The notes under the pieces were generated by a model. It was not told the DNA's origin. It did not search any database and saw only the letters and a list, made by a program, of their open reading frames with translations. 64,000 bases of DNA from Tautonia plasticadhaerens (lineage in GTDB: Bacteria > Planctomycetota > Planctomycetia > Isosphaerales > Isosphaeraceae): contig NZ_CP036426.1 of NCBI RefSeq assembly GCF_007752535.1, positions 6,014,001 to 6,078,000 on the forward strand, written 5' to 3'. Positions 55,869 through 63,612 of this stretch are shown here, piece after piece; the first letter of the stretch is position 1; the number at the start of each line of letters is the position of its first letter. The translations under genes and the position numbers were made by a program.

Positions 55869-56651
55869 ATGAGCCGCAGCACCCTGGCCGAAGATCGCCG
55901 AGCGGATTCGGCCGAGTCCCCGGGGGGATCGGATCCGAGGGTCCTTTGCATCCTCGTCCTCCCCCGCGTGGGGATCGAGCCGATCTTCTATTACGAGCCG
56001 AGACTCGGCGACGAGGACTCGGGGGATGACGACTCCACCTCCGGTTTGACGACGGCCACGGACGGGCCCCGGGCCCGATCCGACCGGCTCCTGACCTGGA
56101 TCCGGGACGCCGAGTCCCATGCGCCCGCCTGGCTCCGATCGCCGATCTCCTGGCTCAAGGCGAAGCTGCCGGCCGACGAGCGACTGCTCATGGCCCTCCG
56201 CAACGCGAAGGCCATCACACTCGTCCACCCGAGCACCCTCCCCGCCGAGGAAGCCCGGCTGGCCTGGCGGGAGTACCTCGGGAATCGCCTCCGGTTCCGG
56301 CTCTCCTGGCTCCTGCTCGATCTCGTGATCCTGGTCCCCTCGATCTTGATCTCGGTCCTGCCGGGGCCGAACGTGGTCGGTCTCTGGGTCGCGTTCCGGG
56401 TGATCGCCCATGCGGTCGCCCTGTTCGGGATTTCCCGGGCGACCCGGGGGCGGATCGGCCTCTCCTCCCGCGTCTCCCCGATGCTCGACGGCCCGGTGAT
56501 CTCCAATCGACGCGAGGCCGAGCGGGTCCAAAAGCACTTCAACCTGATCGGACTCCGGGGTCGATTGAAGCGAGAACGCGTGGTCGCCCGGATTCGGATC
56601 CGCGATCGTCGATCCGCCGGAGGGCTCCGCACCGAGGAGGCCCGACGGTGA
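55869..56651 (+). CDS. Membrane protein resembling the mitochondrial K+/H+ exchange-related family
   Basis: 260 aa, ATG at 55869 (MSRSTLAEDRRADSAESPGGSDPRVLCILVLP). A hydrophobic pair at about 155-200 (LSWLLLDLVILVPSILISVLPGPNVVGLWVAFRVIAHAVALFGISRA) follows an AITLVHPSTLPAEEARLAWREYLGNR motif. This layout resembles Mit_KHE1-type proteins, by recognition only. Its stop overlaps the start of the next gene by 4 bp, so it is translationally coupled to a phospholipid enzyme. Function unknown. Confidence 0.6.
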   Translation: MSRSTLAEDRRADSAESPGGSDPRVLCILVLPRVGIEPIFYYEPRLGDEDSGDDDSTSGLTTATDGPRARSDRLLTWIRDAESHAPAWLRSPISWLKAKLPADERLLMALRNAKAITLVHPSTLPAEEARLAWREYLGNRLRFRLSWLLLDLVILVPSILISVLPGPNVVGLWVAFRVIAHAVALFGISRATRGRIGLSSRVSPMLDGPVISNRREAERVQKHFNLIGLRGRLKRERVVARIRIRDRRSAGGLRTEEARR

Positions 56652-57256
56652 GCCGATCGTCCCGGGCGATGGCCCACTTCCTGCCCAACATCCTGACCTT
56701 CGCGAGGATCGGCCTGGCGGGGATTTTCCCGCTGACCAGCCCCTCGTACTGGCCGACGATCCTCATCCTGTCCGCCGCAAGCGACGCCTTCGATGGCGCC
56801 TTCAGCCGCCTCTTCCATGCGTCGAGCACGTTCGGCCGGACTCTCGATCCGATCGCCGACAAGCTCTTCATCGGGGTCGTGCTGCTGACGTTGCTGGCCG
56901 AGGGGATCGTGACGGTCCCCGACTTGCTCCTGGTCGCGGCCCGGGATCTCGCCGTCCTCTCCGGGGTGCTGCTGGCCGTCTCACTCAAGGGTTGGCGGTC
57001 GGTCCGCCACATGCCGCCTCGACCCCTGGGGAAGGCGACGACGGCCCTCCAGTTCCTCTTCCTGTTCTGGCTGGTGTACACTGCCCGCTCGGCCCCGGTT
57101 CCGCTGCTCGCCCTGACCGGTGCGGTCAGCGTCCTGGCGGGGATCGACTACCTCCGCCAACCCCACCGGTCGATGCCCGAGGATGCGGCGCGACGCGTCG
57201 CCAGCGACGATGCGACTGCTGAGCTACAACATCCACAAGGGGATCGGCGGTCGTGA
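56648..57256 (+). CDS. CDP-alcohol phosphatidyltransferase (PgsA/cardiolipin-synthase-like)
   Basis: 202 aa, GTG start at 56648 (SRSSRAMAHFLPNILTFARIGLAGIFPL), overlapping the previous gene as GTGA. The signature D-x2-DG-x2-A-R-x8-G-x3-D-x3-D is present as DAFDGAFSRLFHASSTFGRTLDPIADK (the Ala is replaced by Ser). Six hydrophobic segments fit a phospholipid synthase that joins CDP-diacylglycerol to an alcohol. The 3' end overlaps the next gene by 47 bp. Substrate not determined. Confidence 0.87.
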   Translation: MSRSSRAMAHFLPNILTFARIGLAGIFPLTSPSYWPTILILSAASDAFDGAFSRLFHASSTFGRTLDPIADKLFIGVVLLTLLAEGIVTVPDLLLVAARDLAVLSGVLLAVSLKGWRSVRHMPPRPLGKATTALQFLFLFWLVYTARSAPVPLLALTGAVSVLAGIDYLRQPHRSMPEDAARRVASDDATAELQHPQGDRRS

Positions 57257-57995
57257 TCGCCGATACGACCTCGATCGGATCATCGCCGTGATCTCCCACG
57301 AGCGGCCCGACCTGATCTGCCTCCAGGAGGTCGCCGACGGGATCCCGAGGGCGGGCGGCGGGGACCAGGTCGCCGCGTTCTCGGGGGCGTTCCCGGACTA
57401 CCACCCCGTCTCCCAGACGAACCACCGATTCCGGGTCGGATCCTACGGCAACCTGCTCCTCGCCCGCTGGAAGGTCGAGCGATCGCACGACGTCTGCTTG
57501 CGGTACCTGAATCGCAAGAAGCGGGGGGCCCAGCTGGTGGTCGTCTCGACGCCGACCGGCCCGCTGCACCTGATCAACTGGCACCTGGGCCTGCATGAAA
57601 GCACCCGGCAGTGGCAGGCCTCCTATTTGCTCGAGCACCATTGCTACCGGGAATCGTGCCACCTGCCGACGGTCATCGTCGGCGACTTCAACGACTGGCG
57701 GAACACCCTGGCCAGGGGCCCGTTCGCCCGTCACGGCCTGCGCCAGGTGACGGAGCCGCTCCAACGCTTCCGATCCTTCCCGGCCTACCTGGCGATGAGT
57801 TCGCTGGACAAGATCTTCTGCTGCCCCCAGGTCGAGGTCGAGCAGGCCCACGTCGTCCGCTCGAGGCTCGCCCGGGACGCCTCGGACCACCTCCCGTTGG
57901 TCCTCGACTTCCGCATGAAGCACCGGGCCTCCCGGGTCGAGGGGACGAGTCAGGTCGAACCCGGGCATAAGCACCAGGAGGCCCGACACGCCTGA
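57210..57995 (+). CDS. Endonuclease/exonuclease/phosphatase-family phosphodiesterase
   Basis: 261 aa, ATG at 57210 (MRLLSYNIHKGIGGRDRRYDLDRIIAVISHERPDLICLQEV), overlapping the previous gene by 47 bp. Family motifs: SYNIHKG, ICLQEV (metal Glu), NWHLGLH, IVGDFNDW, and SDHLPLVLDF (catalytic His). Beside a CDP-alcohol transferase it may act on a lipid or phosphodiester, as in other bacterial cardiolipin-type clusters; this is inference. No signal peptide. Confidence 0.87.
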   Translation: MRLLSYNIHKGIGGRDRRYDLDRIIAVISHERPDLICLQEVADGIPRAGGGDQVAAFSGAFPDYHPVSQTNHRFRVGSYGNLLLARWKVERSHDVCLRYLNRKKRGAQLVVVSTPTGPLHLINWHLGLHESTRQWQASYLLEHHCYRESCHLPTVIVGDFNDWRNTLARGPFARHGLRQVTEPLQRFRSFPAYLAMSSLDKIFCCPQVEVEQAHVVRSRLARDASDHLPLVLDFRMKHRASRVEGTSQVEPGHKHQEARHA

Positions 57996-58004
57996 CGGCC
58001 CCGG

Positions 58005-59078
58005 TCAGGCGACCCTCCTCGGCGTCCCCTTCAGGGCCTCGGCGACCGCCGGCCAGACTCGATCCGGGGAAAGCTCGACCATGCATTCCATCCGGTCGCA
58101 GGTCCGGATGCAGCTCCCCGCACACCAGACGCCTGCCCGGATCACGGTCGATCCGGGGCCGTAGGGGCCGGTCTTCGCCGGATCCGTGCAGGTGAACACC
58201 GCGATCACCCGGGCCCCCGAGGCGACGGCCAGGTGCAGCGGCCCCGTGTCGTTGGAGAGGACCAGGTCGGACTCGCTCGCGACGGCGGCGAGCCCCGAGA
58301 GCGTCGTCTTCCCGGTCAGGTCCCGGACCGGCAGACCGACCGCACCGAGGCGGCCAGCGATCTCCTCGGCCAGTGGCCGATCCTCCGGGGCGCCGACGAC
58401 CACCACCCCCGCGCCCGCCGTCGTGATCGCCCTGCGGGCGACCTCGGCGAAGTGCCGGGGCGGCCACCGCTTGGTGACCCATCGCGCCCCGGGGTTGATC
58501 ACCATCAAAGGCCGGGGGAGATCCCCGACCGCTTCCCTCGCCCACCGCCGATCCTCTTCCCGGATCGGGAGCGAGAATCGCGGTCGAGCGACATCCGCCC
58601 CGAAGGCCGATGCCACGTCGAGCAGGCGGTCGACCGCGTGTTCCGCCCGGGAACCGATCCGATGGGTGTAGGTCCACCCGGCCCCTTCCCTCGCGTCGGC
58701 ACGGCCGACCCGCACCGGGGCCCCGGTGGCGAACGCCATCAGGCCGGAGCGGAATAGCCCTTGCAGGTCGATCGCCAGGTCGAATCGACGCCGCCTCAAG
58801 CCAATCAGGAATCGGGACGACACGCCGAGGCCCCTCGGGCCGACCCCGGCCCGGGAGCGGTCGAACGGGATGACCTCGTCCAGGTCCGGGTGCCCCTCGA
58901 CCAGGCCGATGAGCCCCCGATTGATCACCCAGGAGAATCGGGCGTCTGGCCAACGACCCCGGAGGGCCGAGAGGACTGGCAACGCGTGGACCACGTCCCC
59001 GAGGGCGCTCGGCTTGATCAGGCAGACTTGGCCGGGTTCCAGCTGGGCCAGGTCTCGGACCGTTCTCGAAGTCGACAT
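58005..59078 (-). CDS. Glycosyltransferase family 9 (heptosyltransferase-like)
   Basis: 357 aa, ATG at 59078 (MSTSRTVRDLAQLEPGQVCLIKPSALGDVVHALPVLSAL). The N-terminal ICLIKPSALGDVVHALPVLSALRGRWPDA and C-terminal LVLSNDTGPLHLAVASGARVIAVFTCTDPAKTGPYGPGS are GT9 hallmarks. These enzymes add heptose or other sugars to the lipopolysaccharide core, consistent with a diderm envelope. A Cys-rich C-terminus (CAGSCIRTCDRMECM) is common in this subgroup. Confidence 0.9.
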   Translation of the reverse strand: MSTSRTVRDLAQLEPGQVCLIKPSALGDVVHALPVLSALRGRWPDARFSWVINRGLIGLVEGHPDLDEVIPFDRSRAGVGPRGLGVSSRFLIGLRRRRFDLAIDLQGLFRSGLMAFATGAPVRVGRADAREGAGWTYTHRIGSRAEHAVDRLLDVASAFGADVARPRFSLPIREEDRRWAREAVGDLPRPLMVINPGARWVTKRWPPRHFAEVARRAITTAGAGVVVVGAPEDRPLAEEIAGRLGAVGLPVRDLTGKTTLSGLAAVASESDLVLSNDTGPLHLAVASGARVIAVFTCTDPAKTGPYGPGSTVIRAGVWCAGSCIRTCDRMECMVELSPDRVWPAVAEALKGTPRRVA

Positions 59079-59182
59079 GGTCGGTCCCTCCCTCCCCGCC
59101 GCCGCCGCGGTCCGGTATCCTAGCGAGGGTCGGTGTCTTCGACCATGCGAAATACCCCGGGACGGACCGGATCGGAACCCGA

Positions 59183-60133
59183 ATGATCGCCTCGATCGCC
59201 CTCGCCACCGTCCTCGGCACCATCGAGCGCGGGACCGTGACGTTCTCGCCCTCCCCGGCGGAAGCGACGGTCCCCGATGGGTTCCGGCTCGGGGCGGACA
59301 CCTTCGCCTTCGAGCTTCGGCCGATCCGGAAGACGGCGAGCTACTCGGTCTCGACCCTGACCTTCCCCTCCCCGGTCGTCTCGCCGGACCCTTCGAACAA
59401 CGTGGTCCACGCGGAATATTTCCGGCCCGATCGGCCGGGGGAGCGGCCCGGGGCGATCGTCCTGCACATCCTCGGGGCCGATTTCGCCCTCTCCCGATAC
59501 ATGGCCGCCAGGCTGGCCGATCGGGGCGTCGCCGTCCTGTTCGTCAAGCTCCCCTACTACGGGGAACGTCGCCCGGTCGGGATGGAGGCCCGGTTGCTGT
59601 CCTCGGACATCGAACGCTCGGTGCTGGCGATGCGGCAGGGGGTCTGCGACGTCCGACGAGCCTCGACCTGGCTCGCGGCCCGGGAAGAGGTGGACGCCGG
59701 CCGGATCGGCGTGACCGGGATCAGCCTGGGGGGCCTGGTCTCCGCCCTGGCGGCGGAGGCCGACCCGGGGCTCGACCGGGTGGCGATCCTCCTGGCCGGG
59801 GGCGGCCTGGCCGACATCCTCTGGAACCTGCCGGAGTCCGAGGCCCGGGAGTCCCGGAACGCCTGGATCGAGTCGGGACGGAGCCGGGAGGACCTGGAGG
59901 CATTGACCCGGCCGTTCGACCCGCTCACGTACGCCGACCGGCTCCGATCGAAGCGGGTCCTCATGATCGCCGGCCGGTCGGACGAGATCATCCCCCCCGA
60001 GGCGGCCTCCCGACTCTGGGAGGCCGCCGGCCGGCCGCCGATCCGGTGGTACGACTGCGGCCATTACTCCGCCGCCGGCTACCTGTTGCCCGCCGTCCGG
60101 GAGGTCGTCGACTTCTTCGAGACTCGACCCTGA
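59183..60133 (+). CDS. Alpha/beta hydrolase, dienelactone-hydrolase-like
   Basis: 316 aa, ATG at 59183 (MIASIALATVLGTIERGTVTFSPSPAEATVPD). The catalytic Ser is in GVTGISLGGLVSALAAEADP (G-x-S-x-G at about 180), the Asp in GRSDEIIPPEA, and the His in DCGHYSAAGYLLP. A 70-residue N-terminal region precedes the first core strand (GAIVLHILG). No clear signal peptide. Substrate unknown. Divergent from the GT9 gene. Confidence 0.82.
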   Translation: MIASIALATVLGTIERGTVTFSPSPAEATVPDGFRLGADTFAFELRPIRKTASYSVSTLTFPSPVVSPDPSNNVVHAEYFRPDRPGERPGAIVLHILGADFALSRYMAARLADRGVAVLFVKLPYYGERRPVGMEARLLSSDIERSVLAMRQGVCDVRRASTWLAAREEVDAGRIGVTGISLGGLVSALAAEADPGLDRVAILLAGGGLADILWNLPESEARESRNAWIESGRSREDLEALTRPFDPLTYADRLRSKRVLMIAGRSDEIIPPEAASRLWEAAGRPPIRWYDCGHYSAAGYLLPAVREVVDFFETRP

Positions 60134-60237
60134 TCGGCCCGGAATCGGTCGATCCGGGCACGTCGCGTTGATCCACGGACACCGGCCGGGTATCTTCCGG
60201 CCTGATCGCCGGCCGAACCGGCCTCCAGGGGGTTGGA

Positions 60238-60651
60238 ATGAACGCGAAGGTCACGAGCGTCTTCCTTTACGTCAGCGACATCGTGCGATCGCGCGACTTC
60301 TACCATGAGGTCGTCGGCGCGGGGGTCGTCCAGGAACTGGCCGAGTACGAGGGGGGGCCGATCGCCCTGGTCGTGCTCCGGTTCGGCTCCTTCACGATCA
60401 TGCTCCACCCGCAGGACGCCCACGACGAGGAGTTCCGGGACCAGCGCCTCGGCCTGGGGATCCATCTCCAGATCCAGGTCGAGGACGTCGACCGCTTCTA
60501 CCAGCATTGCATCGAGCAGGGTGCGATCATCGGCGTCTCCGGGGAGCCGGTCGACCAGTCCTGGGGCTGGCGAGAGTTCGCCCTGCGGGACCCGGACGGT
60601 TACGTCTGGTCGGTCTACCAGGACAAGTCCGACGGTCACTGGACCTCCTGA
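60238..60651 (+). CDS. VOC-family (glyoxalase/bleomycin-resistance-like) protein
   Basis: 137 aa, ATG at 60238 (MNAKVTSVFLYVSDIVRSRDFYHEVVGAGVVQEL). The two beta-alpha-beta units are visible: VSDIVRSRDFYHEVVGAG and IHLQIQVEDVDRFYQHCIEQGA. SWGWREFALRDPDGYVWSVYQ is the metal-binding end. Typical activities are metal-dependent isomerisation, lyase or ring-cleavage; the substrate is not predictable. Its stop overlaps by 16 bp with the convergent TSUP gene. Confidence 0.85.
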   Translation: MNAKVTSVFLYVSDIVRSRDFYHEVVGAGVVQELAEYEGGPIALVVLRFGSFTIMLHPQDAHDEEFRDQRLGLGIHLQIQVEDVDRFYQHCIEQGAIIGVSGEPVDQSWGWREFALRDPDGYVWSVYQDKSDGHWTS

Positions 60652-61094
60652 TCGGGCGGCAATTCCCCGGGCCGCCCCGGCGCCTCGGCCTCCACCGGCA
60701 ATGCCTTCGGCCTGGGCGTCACCCCGGCGGGGGCGAGCAGGAAGTAGGCGCCGCAGGAGATCAGGAAGATGCCGTAGAGGCGTTTCATCACCGGGGCCGG
60801 GAAGAGGCCGGCGATCATCGCCCCGCCGAAGATGCCGATCAGCAGGCCGAGTGCCATGCTCAGGCCGAAACCGATCCGGACGTGCCCGAGCTTGTAATAC
60901 TGGATCACCCCCAGGATGCCCACGGGTAAGACCTGGGCCAGCAGCGAGGTCCCGGTCGCCGTCTTGATCGGGAAGGAGAAGAGGAGGATCATCGCGGGCA
61001 CCATCACCAGGCCGCCGCCGATCCCGAACACCCCGCCGAGCACGCCGGCGAAGAGACCGAGCGCCAATCCGCCGAAGAGCAGGTCCCGGTCCAT
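60636..61094 (-). CDS. Half-size TSUP (TauE/SafE) transporter
   Basis: 152 aa, ATG at 61094 (MDRDLLFGGLALGLFAGVLGGVFGIGGGLVMVPAMILLF), overlapping the rsmE stop as ATGA. The motif GVFGIGGGLVMVPAMI is the TSUP signature. Normal TSUP proteins have 7-9 helices in two repeats of about 125 aa; this has one repeat plus a tail, so it must dimerise to transport. Predicted substrate: sulfite or small organosulfonates. Coupled to rsmE by the overlap. Confidence 0.82.
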   Translation of the reverse strand: MDRDLLFGGLALGLFAGVLGGVFGIGGGLVMVPAMILLFSFPIKTATGTSLLAQVLPVGILGVIQYYKLGHVRIGFGLSMALGLLIGIFGGAMIAGLFPAPVMKRLYGIFLISCGAYFLLAPAGVTPRPKALPVEAEAPGRPGELPPDQEVQ

Positions 61095-61801
61095 CACTCG
61101 AGTGTCCCCTCGTTCAATGCCAGGATCGCCGAGCAGGCCGCCAGGCCCGCCGTCTCGACCCTCAGGATCGTCGGCCCGAGGCCGATCGCGTTCCACCCGG
61201 CGGCGATCGCCCACCCGGCCTCCTCGTCGGTGAAGCCCCCTTCCGGCCCGATCGCCAGGGTCGCCCGCCGGATCGGCCCGAGCCGACCGATCGAGACCCC
61301 GCCCGGGTGGGCGATCAGCCCCTCCCCGTCCGGGCCGAGTTCCAGGAACTCCTCCCAGGAGATCGGCCCCGCCAGCTCCATCAGCCGGTCTCTCCCGCAT
61401 TGCTTGCACGCCTCGATCACGACCCGACGCAGGCGGTCCAGCTTGCTCGACCTGGGGTCGACGACCGAGCGACCGGTCCGGAGCGGCACGAGGCGTCGGA
61501 CGCCCAGCTCCGTCGCCTTCTCGATCAACCAGTCGAAGCGGTCCCCCTTGGGGACGGCGGTCGCCAACGTCAGCTCGGCGCTCGGCCCGGGCCTCGCGGG
61601 CGAGGACGCCTCGATCGCGACCTCGACCCTTCCATTCCCGATCGACTCGATCCGCGCCAGGAACGACCGCCCCCGGCCGTCGAACAACTCCACGGGATCG
61701 CCCGGCCTGGCCCGTCGGACCCGGGAGAGGTGGTGCGCCTCGGGCCCCGAGACGACCGCCCGGCCGTCGGGGATCGGTTCGGGGAAATAGACGCGTTCCA
61801 T
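61094..61801 (-). CDS. rsmE: 16S rRNA m3U1498 methyltransferase
   Basis: 235 aa, ATG at 61801 (MERVYFPEPIPDGRAVVSGPEAHHLSRVRRARPGDPVELFDGRG). It methylates 16S rRNA U1498 with S-adenosylmethionine. SPOUT-fold motifs: ATAVPKGDRFDWLIEKATELGVRRLVPL, CGRDRLMELAGP-type, LAIGPEGGFTDEEAGWAIAAGW, and LGPTILRVETAGLAACSAILAL, the knot region. Length normal (about 235-245). Confidence 0.94.
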   Translation of the reverse strand: MERVYFPEPIPDGRAVVSGPEAHHLSRVRRARPGDPVELFDGRGRSFLARIESIGNGRVEVAIEASSPARPGPSAELTLATAVPKGDRFDWLIEKATELGVRRLVPLRTGRSVVDPRSSKLDRLRRVVIEACKQCGRDRLMELAGPISWEEFLELGPDGEGLIAHPGGVSIGRLGPIRRATLAIGPEGGFTDEEAGWAIAAGWNAIGLGPTILRVETAGLAACSAILALNEGTLE

Positions 61802-61915
61802 CGGCGGTCTTCGAGGCGGGGGGATTGGTGCAAGCCGGGGGGTCATCCTAACCGATCCAAGAGGGCGGTTCGAGGGCGGCTCGGGGAGAGTCGGCCCGAT
61901 CGAGGTCGAAGCGGG

Positions 61916-62722
61916 ATGGCCATGAGCTGGTTGCAGCACTGGGAACTCCGGTTCGATCCCTTCCGGCCGGGTGCGGCCCCGTTCGTCGCCATCCCGGGCC
62001 ACGAGGAGGCCGTCCGACGGCTGGTCCACCTCGTCTCGAACGGCGAACCCCGGGGAGAGATCCGGGGAGAGGATGGGATCGGCAAGTCGATGACGCTCGA
62101 TGAGGCCGTCCGGCGGCTCCGACGACCCGACCGGCGGATCCTCTCGGTCCGACGGCCGGCGGACGGGGGGAGCGTCCTCCGGGGACTCGCCTCCGCGCTG
62201 GGGCATCGACTCGACCATGGCCCGGGTCGCCCGGAACTCATCGCCCGACTGCTCGACTCGGCCAGGCTCGCACGATCCCAGAACATCGGCCTGCTGGTCG
62301 CCGTCGACGACGACGGGCTCCTCGACCTCGAGGAGGACCTCCGGCTGCTCGAGCGGGTCGAGGCAATCGGCCGGCAGTCCGGGTGCCGCTTCACCATGCT
62401 CGTCACCGGCCGGTCCACCCCCGATCGCGTCGCCTCGTGGCCCCTGGTCATCCGTCTCGATCGCCTGACTCATCGCGAAAGCTCGGCCTATCTCGCCGAG
62501 AAGTTGCGGGCCGCCGGGGCCGGGCGATGGCCGTTCTCCGACCGCGCCCTGCTCCGGCTCCACGCGCTTTCGGGGGGCGTCCCCGCCGCGATCGACCGGC
62601 TCTCGGGGCTGGCGCTCCGGGCCGGGGCGATCGACGAGGTCCCGGAGATCCCCGAACAGCTCATCGAAGGGATCGCCCGGGAGTGTGAGGGCCCCCGGCA
62701 CGCGGCCCTCGGCCGAACCTAG
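61916..62722 (+). CDS. ExeA/GspA-like AAA ATPase
   Basis: 268 aa, ATG at 61916 (MAMSWLQHWELRFDPFRPGAAPFVAIPGHEEAVRRLVHLVSNG). Walker A: IRGEDGIGKSMTLDEAVR. The segment LLVAVDDDGLLDLEEDLRLLERV sits at the Walker B place, with Asp where the ATPase normally has DEA-H. The following regions (RFTMLVTGR, RLDRLTHRESSAYLAEKLRAAG, LLRLHALSGGVPAAIDRLSGLAL) fit ExeA-type ATPases, which assist secretion or transposition. It is shorter than full ExeA and has no peptidoglycan-binding domain. Confidence 0.8.
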   Translation: MAMSWLQHWELRFDPFRPGAAPFVAIPGHEEAVRRLVHLVSNGEPRGEIRGEDGIGKSMTLDEAVRRLRRPDRRILSVRRPADGGSVLRGLASALGHRLDHGPGRPELIARLLDSARLARSQNIGLLVAVDDDGLLDLEEDLRLLERVEAIGRQSGCRFTMLVTGRSTPDRVASWPLVIRLDRLTHRESSAYLAEKLRAAGAGRWPFSDRALLRLHALSGGVPAAIDRLSGLALRAGAIDEVPEIPEQLIEGIARECEGPRHAALGRT

Positions 62723-62804
62723 GCAAGCGGGCCCGGGCCATGCTAGATTGGACGGCCGGATCGACCTGCCCCTCCCTCCCGGATCGAGCCCGAAGCCGCC
62801 GCCG

Positions 62805-63398
62805 ATGGACCGATCGACGACCGTCACGGATACCCCCCTGAAGAATCGCTCCCTCGCGGCCCTGCTCGCCGCGACGTGGCCCGGCTTGGGCCACCTGTAC
62901 CAGGGGCGTTACCGCAAGGGCTTGCTCTACCTGATCTGCATCTTCGGGCTCTACGCCGTCGGCTTCGCCCTGGGTGACGGCGCGAACGTCTACTGGAGCT
63001 GGACGAATCCGCTCCGGGACCCGGAACATTTCCGCCTGTACTACCTCGGGCAGTTCTGGGTCGGACTGCCCGCCTGGCCCGCCGTGCTCCAGGCGACGCT
63101 CGTCCATTTCGGCCATCAGCCGCTGTTCAACGGGTTCATGGCGGCCCCGCTGTTGGATCCGTCGATGGACGAGAATGTCCGGCGGGTGATGGAAGGGGTC
63201 GTCCGCCGCGCCTTCTCTCTGCACCAGAAGTATGGCGGACTCAAGGAGATCGGCGACATCTACACGACGATCGCCGGCTTGCTGAACGTCCTGGCCATCT
63301 ACGACGCCTTCGAGGGGCCCGCCCACCGGGACGAGACGACCGCCGACGAGCCCGACCACGAGTCGTCCGGGACCAAGGCCGAGGGGGCGACCGCCTGA
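62805..63398 (+). CDS. DUF6677-like multi-TM membrane protein
   Basis: 197 aa, ATG at 62805 (MDRSTTVTDTPLKNRSLAALLAATWPGLGHLYQGRYRKGLLYLICIFGLY). The start (ATWPGLGHLYQGRYRKGLLY) is the TM2/DUF6677-type membrane motif. Further hydrophobic segments occur near 80-110 and 155-170. A -10-like TAGATT lies at 62744-62749. Its stop overlaps the start of the next gene by one base. Function unknown. Confidence 0.72.
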   Translation: MDRSTTVTDTPLKNRSLAALLAATWPGLGHLYQGRYRKGLLYLICIFGLYAVGFALGDGANVYWSWTNPLRDPEHFRLYYLGQFWVGLPAWPAVLQATLVHFGHQPLFNGFMAAPLLDPSMDENVRRVMEGVVRRAFSLHQKYGGLKEIGDIYTTIAGLLNVLAIYDAFEGPAHRDETTADEPDHESSGTKAEGATA

Positions 63399-63598
63399 TG
63401 TTCGTCCCCATCCTCGGCGTCATCAACGCCTACTGGTTCGCCTTGCCGCTCATCCTGGCAATCAGCCTCGTCTACGCCGCGTCCCGGCACGAGGCCTGGG
63501 GCCGCATCCTCCGGCACGCCGCCCGGCTGTTCGTCATGATCACCGGGGTGCTCGCCCTGGCCACGGCGATCTTGTTGCTGATCAACACGCAGGTCTGA
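63398..63598 (+). CDS. Small two-TM protein
   Basis: 66 aa, ATG at 63398 overlapping the previous gene (TGATG). Two hydrophobic segments (LPLILAISLVYAA and MITGVLALATAILLLIN). Translationally coupled to the DUF6677-like protein, so it is likely its partner. No known domain. Confidence 0.65.
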   Translation: MFVPILGVINAYWFALPLILAISLVYAASRHEAWGRILRHAARLFVMITGVLALATAILLLINTQV

Positions 63599-63612
63599 TC
63601 CCGGCCCGCCGG

